Notes: generated by a model not told the origin, from the letters alone. DNA of 64,000 nucleotides from Demequina litorisediminis (GCF_030161615.1 NZ_BSUN01000001.1:124001-188000); one strand, 5' to 3'; shown: positions 43,159-54,337, numbered from the stretch's first letter. Made by a program: numbers and translations.

Positions 43159-45355
43159 TCAGTCTTTGATGCGCCCCTGCCACGGCCACCACGAGCGCCT
43201 GCCCACGTCCGCGACGAGGCCGGGGACCAGGAGCGAGCGGACCACGAAGGTGTCGATCAACACTCCCAGGCCCACAATGACCGCGATCTGCGCCAGGAAG
43301 ATCAGCGGGATCACTCCGAGGGCGGCGAAGGTCGCCGCGAGCACGATGCCTGCCGAGGTGATGACGCCGCCGGTGACCGCGAGGGCACGCCTGATGCCTG
43401 CCCTGTTGCCGTGCTCCAGCGACTCCTCCCTAGCCCGAGACATGAGGAAGATCGAGTAGTCCACTCCCAGGGCTACGAGAAACACGAAGCCCAGCAGCGG
43501 CACCGACGGATCCGATCCAGGGAAGCCGAAGACGTGGTTGAACAGCAACGCCGAGAGCCCGATGGTGGCGCCATAGGACACGATGTTCGCCACCACGATC
43601 AGCGCCGGAGCCACGATGGCGCGCAGGAGGAGGACAAGGACCACAAAGATCACGCCGAGGATGGTGGGAAGGATCACGAGCGTGTCACGCTGGGTGGTGA
43701 GACGGGTGTCGAGCCTGCTCGGCGGCGGTGCCGCCCACGAGCGCCTCGTCGGTGAGCGGGTGCACCACATCGCGGACGTCTTGCACGATGTCCGCGGCCT
43801 CGTTAGAGCTCGACGACACCTGGGTGATGGCGACGACCTCGACGCGGCCATCGACCACAATCGGGTCTTCGGGTCCGGCGACGCCCGCGGGTGCTCCCTG
43901 GGCCACGGACTCGGTCAGCGGGTACGCGTCCTCAATACCGTCGACGCCCTTGACTGCCTCCACCGTGGCGTCAGCCTGGTCTTCGGGAACGATGATGCGG
44001 ATGGGGGACGTGGCACCCGCGTCGAAGTGGTCCTCGAGGACGGCGGTACCCAACACGGAGTCTGTGTCGCGGGTGAACACCTCCTGCTCGCCCAGGCCCG
44101 AGGCCTTGAAGGTGGGGACGAACGCGGCCAACACCAGCAAGCCTCCGGCAGCCGCGAGCCAGGTGCGGCGCGGGTGCGCGTCGACTCCGCGCGCCACCCG
44201 TGCCCACAGCCCGGGTGCCTGCGAGGGATCGTTCGCAGCGGGATCGGCCGTCTGTTCGCTGTAGCGGGGCATGGCGGGCCAGAACACACCGCGCGCGTGC
44301 TTGCCGCCGATCAGCAGCAACGCAGGCAACAGCGTGAGCGCGGCGAGCAAGGCCGCAACGATGCCGAGCGCTCCCGCAGGACCGAGGGCCGCGTTGGACT
44401 TGAGGTCGCTCAGCAGCAGCACCATCAGACCGAGAATCACCGTGACGGCGGAGGCCGCGATGGGTTCGATCGAGCGCTTCCACGCGTGTGCCATCGCGGC
44501 GTACGGAGACGGGGTACGCAGGAGTTCTTCCCGGTAGCGGGCCACCAGGAGAAGGGCATAGTCCGTCGTGGCTCCCACCACGAGGATGAACATGATGCCT
44601 TGGGCCTGGCCGTTCAGGGTGATCACCTCTGCGTCGGCCAGCGCGTACACCGCCAGGATGGCTCCCGTGAGCGCCATCATCGCCGTCGCGAGCACCAGGA
44701 AGGGCAGCACGGGGCTGCGATAGACCACAAGCAGGATCACCAGGACCACGGCGAGTGCGACCACCAGCAGGATGCCGTCGATGCCGCCGAAGGCCTCGAG
44801 AAGGTCCGCAAGGATGCCCAGGCCGCCCGTCAGGTGGCCGCTGAGGTCCGTGTCCTGCTGGGACCACACGTCGCGGATCGTCTGGGCGACCACCTCGCCC
44901 ATGGCGTCCTCGCCAAGGTTCTCCTCGGCGACAACGGCGTCGATGGAGAAGGCCACGAGCGCGGCCTCGCCGTCCTCACTCGGCACCACCTGGGGCGCCT
45001 GTGCGTCGGCCGGCGGCGACAGGACGTCGCCCACCGTGCGACCCTCGGGGTCGTCCGGCAGCGGCTCGGCGATGACCGCGTCGACGAAGGCCTGCACCGT
45101 CGCGAGGTCGTCATCGCCGGAGATGCCGTCGACCACGAAGATGCCGGGCAGGCTGGTGACGGGCGAAAACTCCTGGTGTGCGGCCGCGGCCTCCGTGGAC
45201 TCTGCCGATGACGGAAGGAAGGCCGCCGCATCGTTCTCCTGGACGTCCGACAACTTGCCGAAGGTCTGGCCGCCCGCGCCGCCGATGGCGAGCCAGGCGA
45301 CAACAATGACGAGAATGGCGAGGGGGCGCCACCAGGCGCGCGCGGACTGAGACAT
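43159..45355 (-). CDS. MMPL/RND-family transporter
   Basis: About 731 residues after removing one insertion near 43714 (CAGCTC). It has an N-terminal helix, an external domain, a helix bundle with VGATTDYALLLVARYREE, a second external domain and a second bundle with ALGVDYSIFLMSRAREE. The two matching DY motifs mark the proton path of MMPL exporters for lipids or drugs. No regulator lies next to it. It is an insertion relative to the mycobacterial gene order. Confidence 0.9.
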
Positions 45356-45466
45356 GTCCCTCTCAACGCCGCAAATGCCAGGCTATTCCCGCAGTTTTCA
45401 CGGCCGATGCCGGGGCTCAGTGAGGAGTTCGCCGCCGGGCGCGGGGCGCGTTAGCCTGGGAGGCCT

Positions 45467-46171
45467 ATGGAGATCCTCCCCCTCGGACTCGGTGAGCGTC
45501 TCGTCCCCTACGACGAGGCGTGGCAGCGCCAGCGCGCCCTGCATGCGGCACGCGCTGCGGACGAGCGGGGCGACACCGTCATCCTGGTCGAGCACGAGGA
45601 CGTCTACACCGCGGGAAAGCGCACGGCATCGTGGGACCGCCCCACCGACGGCACCCCGGTGGTGGATGTGGACCGCGGCGGCAGGATCACCTGGCACGGC
45701 CCCGGCCAACTGGTGGGGTATCCGATTGTGCGGCTCGCGGAGCCCGTCGATGTGGTGCGCTACGTGCGCCAGGCGAGCAGGCCTTCATCGACCTGTGCGG
45801 TGCGTACGGCCTGGAGGCGATGCGCGTCGACGGCCGCTCGGGCGTGTGGCTGCCCGCCACAGCGGAGCGTCTCGAGCGCAAGATCTGCGCCATCGGCGTG
45901 CGCGTGGCCCGTGGCGTCACCATGCACGGCTTCGCCTTCAACTGCAATCCCAGCCTCGAACGCTTCGACCGCATCGTCCCCTGCGGCATCTCCGATGCCG
46001 ATGTCACCTCGCTGTCGCGCGAGGTGGGCCGCGAGGTCACCGTCACCGAGGTGGTCCCCACGGCACGTGGATTCCTCGAGGACGCCCTGGCCCCCGTACG
46101 CTGGGAGGCTCAGGCACCTACCCCCGCCACGCACCCCGTCGTTCCCGACCCCCACAAGGAGCCTCGCGTGA
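45467..46171 (+). CDS. lipB: Octanoyltransferase
   Basis: About 234 residues. Two opposite defects cancel: a deletion at a CAGCTC site near 45772 (RQLEQAF expected) and an insertion either near 46107 or near 46162, both possible AGCT sites. Family motifs are [34 protein letters not shown] and GFAFNCNP; the catalytic cysteine is in IVPCGI. It moves octanoate from acyl carrier protein to E2 lysines. The stop overlaps the lipA GTG by four bases. Confidence 0.92.
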   Translation: MEILPLGLGERLVPYDEAWQRQRALHAARAADERGDTVILVEHEDVYTAGKRTASWDRPTDGTPVVDVDRGGRITWHGPGQLVGYPIVRLAEPVDVVRYVRQASRPSSTCAVRTAWRRCASTAARACGCPPQRSVSSARSAPSACAWPVASPCTASPSTAIPASNASTASSPAASPMPMSPRCRARWAARSPSPRWSPRHVDSSRTPWPPYAGRLRHLPPPRTPSFPTPTRSLA

Positions 46172-47196
46172 CCATCGCCCCCGAAGGCCGCCGGATGCTG
46201 CGCATCGAGGCCCGCAATGCCGAGACGCCCATCGAGCGCAAGCCCGAGTGGATCCGCACCAAGGCCACGATGGGCCCGGAGTACACGGAGCTCAAGACGC
46301 TCGTGAAGGGCGGCGGACTCCACACGGTGTGTGAGGAAGCGGGCTGCCCCAACATCTTCGAATGCTGGGAGGACCGCGAGGCAACCTTCCTCATTGGCGG
46401 CGCGCAGTGCACGCGCCGGTGCGACTTCTGCCAGATCGATACCGGCAAGCCCACCGCACTGGACCGCATGGAGCCGCTGAAGGTGGCAAAGTCCGTGCAG
46501 CAGATGGGCCTCAAGTACTCGACCGTGACCGGCGTGGCGCGCGACGACCTCGACGACGGCGGCGCGTGGCTGTACGCGGAGACCGTGCGCCAGATTCACG
46601 AGGCTCAACCCCGGCACGGGTGTCGAACTCCTGATCCCCGACTTCAACGCCGACCCCGATCAGGCTCGCCGAGGTCTTCTCCTCGCGGCCCGAGGTGCTG
46701 GCCCACAACGTCGAGACCGTGCCGCGCATCTTCAAGCGCATCCGCCCCGCCTTCCGCTACGAGCGGTCGCTCCAGGTGATCAGCATGGCCCAGGCCGATG
46801 GCTTCGTCACCAAGTCCAACCTCATCCTTGGCATGGGCGAGACGATGGACGAGGTGCTGCAGGCACTCCAGGACCTGCACGACGCAGGCACGGACCTCAT
46901 CACCATCACGCAGTACCTGCGCCCGAGCCCGCGCCATCACCCCGTCGAGCGTTGGGTCAAGCCCGAGGAGTTCGTTGACCTCTCCGAGGCCGCGGAGGAG
47001 ATCGGCTTCCTTGGCGTCATGTCGGGCCCCCTCGTGCGTTCGAGCCTATCGCGCCGGCCGGCTGTGGGGCCAGGCGATGACCTCGAAGGGTCGCGCCATT
47101 CCCGAGGCCTTGGCCCACCTGGGCGAGCCGATGGAGGCGCGTCAGGAGGCATCGGCGCTGTTGACGTGGGCGGCGCCGCAGCGTCCTTCCTGCTGA
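46168..47196 (+). CDS. lipA: Lipoyl synthase
   Basis: About 341 residues from a GTG with AAGGAG upstream, after removing insertions near 46602, 46663 and 47044. Both cluster motifs are visible: auxiliary [12 protein letters not shown] and radical-SAM CTRRCDFC, and the C-terminal SSYRAG serine motif is restored by the last correction. It inserts two sulfurs into the octanoyl group placed by LipB. Confidence 0.95.
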
Positions 47197-47248
47197 CGGC
47201 GAACGTCGCTCCCGGCCACCCCCGGACGCGACTAGACTGTGCGGCATC

Positions 47249-47946
47249 ATGGCGAAAGAACCCGAGAAGCGCCCGCGGTGGTACAAGGCTCGTCGCGCAG
47301 GCCTACAAGTCCACGGCACCCTACGACAAGTGGCTGCTGCCGCTCCTGATCCTGATCCCGCTGGTGATCATTGGCGCGGGTGTGGCGATCGGTCTGGCCT
47401 CGGGTTCCACGTGGATCCTGGTCTACGCGATCATCTTCGCCATCCTTGCCGCCGTTCTTGCGGGGATGTACACCCTCACCCGCCGTTTTGAGCGCAACGC
47501 ATACATCCGGATGGAGGGCCAGCCCGGCGCCTCCATCTCGATCGCGCAGTCCATTCGCTCGGGCTGGCAGTTCAACGAGGAGCCCGTCTCGGTCGATCCT
47601 CGCGGCAAGGGCATCGTCTTTCAGGGCGTCGGCAAGGGCGGCATCGTGCTGATCGCCGAGGGCGGCAACGGCGCCCGCAAGCAGGTCGAGGCCACCACGC
47701 GTCGTCTCACCAGGCTGGTGCCGGGCGTCCCCGTCCACGCGATCTACGAGGGCACCGGCGAGGGCCAGGTTCCCCTCAAGAGCCTCGTGAAGGCCATCAA
47801 GGGCCACAAGAAGGCACTGACTAAGGCGCAGCGCTCGCAGGTTGCGGCCCGCCTGAACGCCATCGGCGGCGCCAAGCCTGCCGATGCCCAAGGGTGTCGA
47901 CCCCATGCGCGCGCGCCCCGACCGCAAGGCCATGCGCGGTCGCTGA
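47249..47946 (+). CDS. DUF4191 membrane protein
   Basis: About 231 residues after removing insertions near 47287 and 47876 (both AAGCT). Two adjacent helices near residues 25-75 are followed by a basic cytoplasmic domain ending [10 protein letters not shown]. It always follows lipA in actinobacteria (Rv2219); the role is unknown. Confidence 0.85.
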
Positions 47947-47959
47947 TCTCTGTCTGACT

Positions 47960-47995
47960 CGAACGCCGCTCTCCCCTCGGGGAGGGCGGCGTTCG
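47960..47995. terminator. Terminator between the DUF4191 gene and the HAD gene
   Basis: CGAACGCCGC and GCGGCGTTCG close a stem with an inner CTCCCC/GGGGAG; it lies 13 bases after the DUF4191 stop. Confidence 0.8.
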
Positions 47996-48022
47996 TCGTG
48001 GTGGAGCGCGGCGGCGGCTGGC

Positions 48023-48679
48023 TCAGGTCAGGGTCAGGACGATGCCGCTGTGGGCATCGACCGTGGCGCTGACGTGGGTGAGGTCCGGCACTCGGGGCAG
48101 CGTGTCGAGGGTGTCCGAGTGGCCCGCGCCGACGACCACGACGGCGCAGCCTGCGGCCAGGCCTGCCTTCGCTCCGGCGTCGGTGTCCTCAAACACCACA
48201 CAGTCGGCGGGGTCGAGGCCCAGCGCGGCGGCGCCGGCACGGTAACCCTCGGGGTCAGGCTTGCCGTGCGTGACGTCATCGGCGCCGATGAGGACGTCCG
48301 GCACCTGGATGCCGACGGCGCCGATGCGGGCGCGAGCGGGCTCACGAATCGCCGACGTCACGACGGCCCAGCGCTCCGACGGCAGGGATGCCACGAGGGC
48401 ACGTGCCCCCGCGATCTCCTTGACCGCGTCGAACAGGGAGCCTTCGAGGTGGTGGATCCTGTCGATCCAGTGCGCGATCTGCGCCTCGTCATCGAGGTAC
48501 GTCGCGACCGTCGCACGGGACGGGCGGCCGTGTGCGTAGGCCCGCACCTCGGTGCTGTCGAGGCCGTGCGCGTCCGAAAACTCGTTCCAGATGACGTCCA
48601 CGAGGGCGTTGGAGTCCACCAGGGTGCCGTCCATGTCGAACAGGACGCCTTTCACCTGGAGACGGGTTTCGGTGGTCAC
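48023..48679 (-). CDS. HAD-family sugar-phosphatase-like hydrolase
   Basis: The frame is intact, 218 residues from a GTG. HAD motifs: DMDGTLVDS, VTSA, GKPDPEGY and VVFEDTDAG. The cap domain size fits the phosphoglycolate/beta-phosphoglucomutase and glycerol-3-phosphatase group. The start overlaps the stop of the RDD gene. Confidence 0.85.
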   Translation of the reverse strand: MTTETRLQVKGVLFDMDGTLVDSNALVDVIWNEFSDAHGLDSTEVRAYAHGRPSRATVATYLDDEAQIAHWIDRIHHLEGSLFDAVKEIAGARALVASLPSERWAVVTSAIREPARARIGAVGIQVPDVLIGADDVTHGKPDPEGYRAGAAALGLDPADCVVFEDTDAGAKAGLAAGCAVVVVGAGHSDTLDTLPRVPDLTHVSATVDAHSGIVLTLT

Positions 48680-49104
48680 GCGCGGGCTCCCCTCACATCG
48701 ACAATCCTGGTTCCCACGGCACGGTCGTGAAGTCCGCGGCCGTCCGGCCCCCAGACCACGGCGGGGATCACGAGCCCCAGCAGCACGGTGCGTCCGAGTC
48801 CCCTGAGCGGGCCCACGTACGGGGCGCCATCCTCACGCATGACGCGCAGTCCCGTGAGGCGGTGGCCGATGGTCGTGCCGAGCAGGGACACGAGCACCAG
48901 GTGCTGCGCGGCCCAGATCAGCAGGGTCGCCGTGGAGTCTCCCGCGAGGAACACGCGCTCAATGCCCGTCGATCCCGCGCGCGCGGGATCGACGAAGAAC
49001 GCTGAGGAGATCAGGAGACACAGCACCCAATCAATCCCGATGCCGATCAGGCGGCGGCCGACAAGCGCGCCGGCGGGGGCATCCGTGGTGGGGGTGTCGC
49101 TCAC
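48676..49104 (-). CDS. RDD-domain membrane protein
   Basis: The frame is intact, 142 residues. Three or four helices are visible, with the family's arginine in [11 protein letters not shown] and paired aspartates near the end ([14 protein letters not shown]). It is the counterpart of Rv2219A, next to glnA. Function is unknown. Confidence 0.82.
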   Translation of the reverse strand: MSDTPTTDAPAGALVGRRLIGIGIDWVLCLLISSAFFVDPARAGSTGIERVFLAGDSTATLLIWAAQHLVLVSLLGTTIGHRLTGLRVMREDGAPYVGPLRGLGRTVLLGLVIPAVVWGPDGRGLHDRAVGTRIVDVRGARA

Positions 49105-49200
49105 CGTTCCATCGTAAAGGGCTGGGTATAGGGTCGGGAGCGACGTCGACGTCAGCGCACCTGCTGAGCGGCGCGCGCGGTGCGCCCAGGAAACGCGTTT

Positions 49201-49216
49201 GTAACATTCGGCGAAC
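49201..49216 (+). promoter_or_regulatory. Possible GlnR box upstream of glnA
   Basis: GTAAC-N6-CGAAC resembles one half of the actinobacterial GlnR site (GTNAC-N6-GAAAC). It lies 71 bases before the glnA start, in the promoter region. The second half-pair is poor. Confidence 0.35.
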
Positions 49217-49286
49217 CTGGGTGAAATCGGCTGACCCTAGGCTGGCCTCGCCAGCGACAGGCACGACCCAACCAAGGAGCACACGG

Positions 49287-50718
49287 ATGTTCAAGACTGC
49301 CGACGAGGCAATTGCTTTTGTGAAGGACGAGGCGGTCGAGTACATCGACATCCGCTTCTGTGACCTTCCCGGCGCGATGCAGCACGTCAACGTTCCCGCC
49401 TCACAGTTCGAGACCGTCCTGGAGGACGGCGCGGCATTCGACGGTTCGTCGATCCGCGGCTTCCAGGCCATCAACGAGTCCGACATGAAGGCTCATCGCC
49501 GACCTTCAGACCGCGTACCTCGACCCGTTCCGCAAGGCCAAGACGCTGGTCATCAACTTCTCCGTGGTGGACCCGTTCACCGACGAGCCCTACTCCCGTG
49601 ACCCGCGCAACGTCGCGATGAAGGCGCAGGAGTACCTCAAGTCGACTGGCATCGGCGACACCGCGTTCTTCGCCCCCGAGGCCGAGTTCTTCATCTTCGA
49701 CTCCGTGCGCTTCGACACGAACCAGCACGAGGGCTACTACCACATCGACTCCTCCGAGGGCTGGTGGAACACCGGCGTCGAGAAGGAGGCCGACGGCTCC
49801 CCGAACCTTGGCTACAAGACCCGCATCAAGGGTGGCTACTTCCCCGTCTCGCCCGGCGACCAGATGGCCGACCTGCGCGACGAGATGTGCACCGTCCTCG
49901 GCGAGGTGGGCCTTGACCTTGAGCGCGCGCACCACGAGGTGGGCACCGCCGGTCAGCAGGAAGTCAACTACCGCTTCAACACGCTGCTGCACGCCGCCGA
50001 CGACCTGATGAAGTTCAAGTACGTCATCAAGAACGTCGCGTGGAAGAACGGCAAGACCGCGACCTTCATGCCGAAGCCCCTCTTCGGCGACAATGGCTCG
50101 GGCATGCACGTGCACCAGTCGGTGTGGAAGAACGGCGAGCCGCTGTTCTACGACGAGGCTGGCTACGGCGGCCTGTCGGACATCGCCCGCTGGTACATCG
50201 GCGGCATCCTGAAGCACGCTCCCTCGCTGCTGGCGTTCACCAACCCCACCGTGAACTCGTACCACCGCCTGGTGCCCGGCTACGAGGCTCCGGTCAACCT
50301 GGTGTACTCGGCCCGCAACCGTTCGGCCGCCGTGCGTATCCCCGTGACCGGCTCGAACCCCAAGGCCAAGCGCATCGAGTTCCGCGCCCCCGACTCGTCC
50401 GGTAACCCCTACCTCGCGTTCGCGGCGCTGCTGATGGCTGGCCTCGACGGCATCAAGAACAAGATCGAGCCGCCGGCCCCCATCGACAAGGACCTCTACG
50501 AGCCTGCCCCCGAGGAGCACGCCTCGATCCCCCAGGTCCCGGACTCGCTGTCCAAGGTTCTCGACGAACTCGAGAAGGACCACGGCTACCTCACCGAGGG
50601 TGGCGTCTTCACCGAGGACCTCATCGCCGAGTGGATCGACTACAAGCGCACCGCCGAGATTGACCCGCTGCGCTTCCGTCCGCACCCCCACGAGTTCGAG
50701 CTCTACTACGACTGCTAA
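49287..50718 (+). CDS. glnA: Glutamine synthetase, type I
   Basis: About 476 residues after removing one insertion near 49490 (AAGCTC read as AAGGCTC). Family motifs: [39 protein letters not shown] and the adenylylation loop [10 protein letters not shown] with its Tyr. The Tyr and the adjacent glnE gene (12 kb on) point to control by adenylylation. AAGGAG lies before the ATG. It is followed by a strong terminator. Confidence 0.97.
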
Positions 50719-50738
50719 GCAGTCTCGCTAGAGTCACC

Positions 50739-50774
50739 GAAGGCCCGTCGCCCCTCCCGGGGTGGCGGGCCTTC
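50739..50774 (+). terminator. Terminator after glnA
   Basis: GAAGGCCCG and CGGGCCTTC with an inner CCCC/GGGG stem, 21 bases after the glnA stop. Confidence 0.85.
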
Positions 50775-50858
50775 GTCGTGCCCGCAGCATCGGACCCGTG
50801 CCAAGGCGCCGCAGACGCCGTGGTCCACGCAACCATCCGGGTGCGGGAGGATGGTGCG

Positions 50859-52909
50859 GTGGGACGCGTGGTGAAGACCGGTTGGAGCGTCGAACAGCAC
50901 CCCGAGGGCGTCACCGTCGCGTTCGACGGAAGGGCCCTTCACCTGGCTGGCGCCGACGCCTCCCGGCTGCGCACTTCGCGACGGTTCCTTCGTCGTTGCC
51001 TCATCGTCGACGGACCCATCCCCCTGCGCTTCATGGGCCTGCGCAGGGCCGATGCGCCGGTCATCCGCGCCGCGGTCGCCCTCAGCGTCGCGCGCGCCAC
51101 CCTCGAAGGCCCCTTCGAGACCGCCGCCCGCGCGCGGGACGCCCTCGACCACCTGATCTCGACCAGAACGCGCGAGCAGCGCTGGATCGCGTACGACGAC
51201 GTGGCCCAGTGCCTCACCGATGTCCCTGCCGACAGCACCGCACTACTGGCCGCCGTGGCCGAGCCCGACCGTGCCGCCGCCGTCGCAGCCCTCAGCGACG
51301 TGGAGCGTGACCTCGTCGCGTTCATCGACGCCGATCATCTGGCCCGCGTCGCCGAGGTCAATCGCGGCATTCTTCGCGAAGAGATGGCAGCCCGGGCATC
51401 ACTACTGCGCACCATCGAGACCTCTCCCCTGTCCGCTGAGCAGTCCCGCGCGGTGCTGACGTACGACAGCCGCGTGCGCGTCATCGCCGCCGCGGGCTCC
51501 GGCAAGACGTCGGTGATGGTGGCGCGCGCCGCCTACGCCGTCGAGCGCGGCTTCGCCGAACCGTCACGCATCGTCATGCTGGCCTTCAACGCCGATGCCG
51601 CGGCGGAGCCGGGGACCGCACCACGGCCCGGTTCGCGGCGGCAGGCATTGACGCCACCGGCCTCAAGGCGAGCACCTTCCACGCCTTTGGCCTGGACATC
51701 CTTGAGAAGGCGTCCGGCTCACGGCCGCAGCTTGCCCCATGGGTGGCCAACGGCACCGAGCTCGGCCACGTCGAGGGCATCCTCGCCGATCTGGTCGCCT
51801 CCGGCGCGTTGTCGCCCGACGACCGGCTCGAGGCGGGCGACCAGGCTGGCGGCGCTCCTGCTGGACCTGATGGGGCACGTCAAGGCCGCAGGGCTGACGA
51901 AGGCCGAATTGCGCCGCACACTGTCGGGGCGGCGCGACGAGGAGGCGACCCGCGCACGCCGCGTCCTCGACCTGTACTGGCGAGTCCACGAGCGCTGGGA
52001 CAGCGACCTCGCAGCGGCCGGCGCCGTCGACTATCCGGCGATGCTGAGCGACGCCGCGCGAGCGTTGGAGAAGAAGCCGCGCCTAGTCGACGCGGACCTC
52101 GTCCTCGTCGACGAGTTCCAGGACACGAGTCCCGCACGCGCCCGGCTCGTGCGGGCCCTCACACGGTCTGCCCACACGTCCTTGCTCGTCGTCGGGGACG
52201 ACTGGCAGGCCATCAACCGCTTCGCTGGCGCAGACTTGAGTCTCCTCACGGAGTTTTCGGCGTGGAGCGGCCCCTCGCTCACGCGTCGGCTCGAGACGAC
52301 CTACCGAACCACCCAGGTGATTGCCGACGTCGCCGGCCGCTTCATCGCCCGCAACACCTCGCAGATCACCAAGAACGTCAGGGCGGCCAGCGGGCCGGGC
52401 GGCGAACCCATACGCATCGTCAGGGTGTCGCGGCGATCTGATCTCGCCGGCGCGATTGCGACCCACGTGGATCGGCTGGCGGCCGCACACCCGGGCGCGA
52501 CCATCGACGTGCTGGGCCGGTACCGTGCAGACGAGGAGTTCGTCTCTCCCGACAAGCACCCCGATGCGACCGTCACATTCAGGACCATTCACGGCGCGAA
52601 GGGGTTGGAGGCCGATCACGTCATCGTGCCAAGCGTCGTCACCGGACCGCGCGGATTTCCCTCGACGCGCTCCACCGACCCCGTCATCGAGCCTCGCGAT
52701 GGCCGGACGGGACGAGGATGCTCACGCCGAGGAGCGTCGCCTGCTGTACGTGGCGCTCACGCGGGCACGGACGTCCGTCACCCTGTTCACGGTCGAGGGC
52801 TCACAGTCACCCTTCATTGACGAGGCTCCTCGAGGACCCCGACGTCACCGTGGAACACGTGAGCGTGCGGGACGCGACGGCCCCCGGCGCGTCCGCTACG
52901 ACTGTCTAG
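50859..52909 (+). CDS. UvrD-superfamily DNA helicase (helicase IV-like)
   Basis: About 682 residues after correcting four AGCT sites (a lost T near 51609; insertions near 51844, 52692, 52824). An N-terminal domain of about 210 residues precedes AAAGSGKTSVM (Walker A), LAFNADAAAELG, TFHAFGLDIL, VDEFQDTS, GDDWQAINRFAGAD, HGAKGLEADHV and YVALTRA. Size and motif wording fit E. coli helicase IV. The GTG at 50859 is chosen because GGGAGG lies eight bases ahead and an earlier in-frame GTG would overlap the glnA terminator. Confidence 0.85.
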
Positions 52910-53226
52910 GCTCCGACGCGGGTGATCGCCGTCGCCCAGGTCTCGGGGCCGGTGGCGATGTACTCGAACATGCAGCGCCCGTCGGCGTGCGTGTGAAGCG
53001 CATCCAGCAGTGCGTAGGGCTCCGAGGCCGTGAGGAGGACCATCGCGTCACCGGGAACCATGCGGGTCACCTCGGCGATGGCCAAGGTACGCGCCGCGGC
53101 GGCATCGTGTGCGGTGAGATCGAGATTCGCGAGGGGGCGCGAGCGCGCCATCGAGGCTCCACCTGGCATGTGGCCGAGCGCGATGAGGTCGATCTCGTCG
53201 ATCACTCCGTGCCGTGCCTCACGCAT
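52906..53226 (-). CDS. DUF2249 protein 1
   Basis: The frame is intact, 106 residues. The DUF2249 core is seen: PGDAMVLLTASEPYALLDAL and FEYIATGPETWATAITRVG. The start is set by GGAGG six bases upstream; an earlier ATG in frame would overlap the hairpin and the previous gene. It is a relative of the second DUF2249 gene at 53972. The family is often near denitrification genes; function is unknown. Confidence 0.8.
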   Translation of the reverse strand: MREARHGVIDEIDLIALGHMPGGASMARSRPLANLDLTAHDAAAARTLAIAEVTRMVPGDAMVLLTASEPYALLDALHTHADGRCMFEYIATGPETWATAITRVGA

Positions 53227-53249
53227 CGTGCGCCTCCGCAAAGAAATGA

Positions 53250-53290
53250 AGACGGGTGGCGCTTGTGTGTCCCCGGTGCGCCACCCGTCT
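53250..53290 (-). terminator. Terminator or leader hairpin between regulator and DUF2249 gene 1
   Basis: AGACGGGTGGCGC pairs perfectly with GCGCCACCCGTCT (13 bases), followed on the minus strand by TTCATTTCTTT, an intrinsic-terminator layout. It ends the nirK-DUF2249-regulator unit or acts as an attenuator ahead of DUF2249 gene 1. Confidence 0.7.
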
Positions 53291-53299
53291 GCCTTAAGG

Positions 53300-53972
53300 C
53301 TAGGCGGCAGGTTCGCGGCGCTGTCGGGACGTACGTCCCGACTTTTGGGTAACGGTGACATCGGCCGATGCGGGAGTCGCCTCGGTGATCAGGCAACCGA
53401 CACGGCCAGCGCCAGTGCGGACGTCGAGCCGGCTGCCCGCCACGCCTTCCAGCATGGCGACGTGGAGGCGGCAGTAGACCTCGGGCCGATGCACGGCCAC
53501 GGATGCCAACGGGCAGGCGTCGAGCCGCACGGTGTCTCCGGTTCGCGTGCACCGTCCGCCCATGCGTTCGAGGCTCAACGCGCACTCTGGTCAAGGCGTC
53601 GTCTCCCGGCTCGGGCGCCGCCATCAACCGTGCCTCCGCCTGCGCAGTGTCGACCGCGACCGCGACCGCGTCCTCCTCGCGACGGCCAAAACCGTCGAGC
53701 GCGATGCGGGTCAGCGCCTGCGCGACCTTCTCGCGATACTCCGCCACGGTCGCGCGGGCGCTGTACTCCCAGCCGGGCCGGCCTCTGGAGCCGTCCCGTC
53801 GCGGGGAACGCACCGCTGCCCCGGCAGCGACGAGTCGATCCACGTGCTCGCGCACGGTGTTGGGGTGCAGGCGCAGGCGCTGAGCGAGTTCGTCGACGGT
53901 GAGGGGTCCATCGGCCCGGTCGAGTACCCCGCGTACCCTCCGCGCCGCGGCGGAGGGTTCCCGCGCGACCAT
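53300..53972 (-). CDS. ArsR/SufR-like winged-helix regulator with C-terminal cysteine cluster
   Basis: About 223 residues after removing one insertion near 53573 (GAGCTC read as GAGCCTC). The N-terminal winged helix is DGPLTVDELAQRLRLHPNTV. The C-terminal part has cysteines in MGGRCT, LDACPLASVAVHRPEVYCRLH and GRVGCLIT, close to the Fe-S cysteine pattern of SufR-type regulators. It probably senses NO, redox state or Fe-S status and controls the nitrite reductase module (inference). Its start overlaps the stop of DUF2249 gene 2 by one base. Confidence 0.8.
53323..53342. promoter_or_regulatory. Perfect 20-base palindrome, DosR-box-like
   Basis: GTCGGGACGTACGTCCCGAC is fully palindromic and fits the core of the DosR consensus (GGGAC-N4-GTCCC with S and A/T flanks). 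It lies inside the last codons of the regulator gene and about 100 bases before DUF2249 gene 1. Confidence 0.55.
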
Positions 53973-54337
53973 CAGCAGCAGGTGTCGCGCGTCACCTGGA
54001 CGCGCCACACCTCCGGCCCCTCGGCGAGCGCCTCGAAGGACACACATCCGGGAACCTCTGCGACGATCTGGTCAAGGAGCCGAGCGGGGTGGTGGGGTGC
54101 AGCGATCACGAGCGCCTCGCCGGGGACGAGGGCGGCCACGTGCTCGATGACGGTTGCGTGTCGCACCGCATGCGGAATAGTGGCGACGTCGAGGTCCGCG
54201 GACGCGCCAGCCGCCTCCTGCGCCTGGGGCGTCTCCTCGACCTCCTGGTTGGCGCCGCACCCGCAGCCGCCGCAGCCGCACTCGCCCTGCTTCTCGGCAG
54301 TCCCTGCCGCCGCGCTGACGTCGGTGATCTCGATCAT
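53972..54337 (-). CDS. DUF2249 protein 2 with cysteine-rich N-terminus
   Basis: The frame is intact, 121 residues. A Cys/Gly-rich stretch (GECGCGGCGCGANQ) precedes the DUF2249 core (PGEALVIAAPHHPARLLDQI, ALAEGPEVWRVQVTR), and the protein ends in CC. The cysteines could bind metal. It overlaps the nirK stop by four bases and the regulator start by one, so all three are coupled. Confidence 0.8.
   Translation of the reverse strand: MIEITDVSAAAGTAEKQGECGCGGCGCGANQEVEETPQAQEAAGASADLDVATIPHAVRHATVIEHVAALVPGEALVIAAPHHPARLLDQIVAEVPGCVSFEALAEGPEVWRVQVTRDTCC

Noticed and set aside
43583-45211. 542-codon plus-strand open frame opposite the MMPL transporter
   Set aside because: Shadow of the real minus-strand gene; low-complexity His/Arg/Gly-rich translation.
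46168-46779. A natural LipB-LipA fusion protein
   Set aside because: Explained by a deletion and an insertion at AGCT sites; normal GTGA overlap remains after correction.
50778-50858. Earlier GTG start for the helicase gene
   Set aside because: It would begin right at the glnA terminator hairpin with no ribosome site; GTG at 50859 has GGGAGG eight bases upstream.
53227-53361. N-terminal extension of DUF2249 protein 1
   Set aside because: It would cover the hairpin and overlap the regulator gene; the short start has a good ribosome site and leaves a complete domain.
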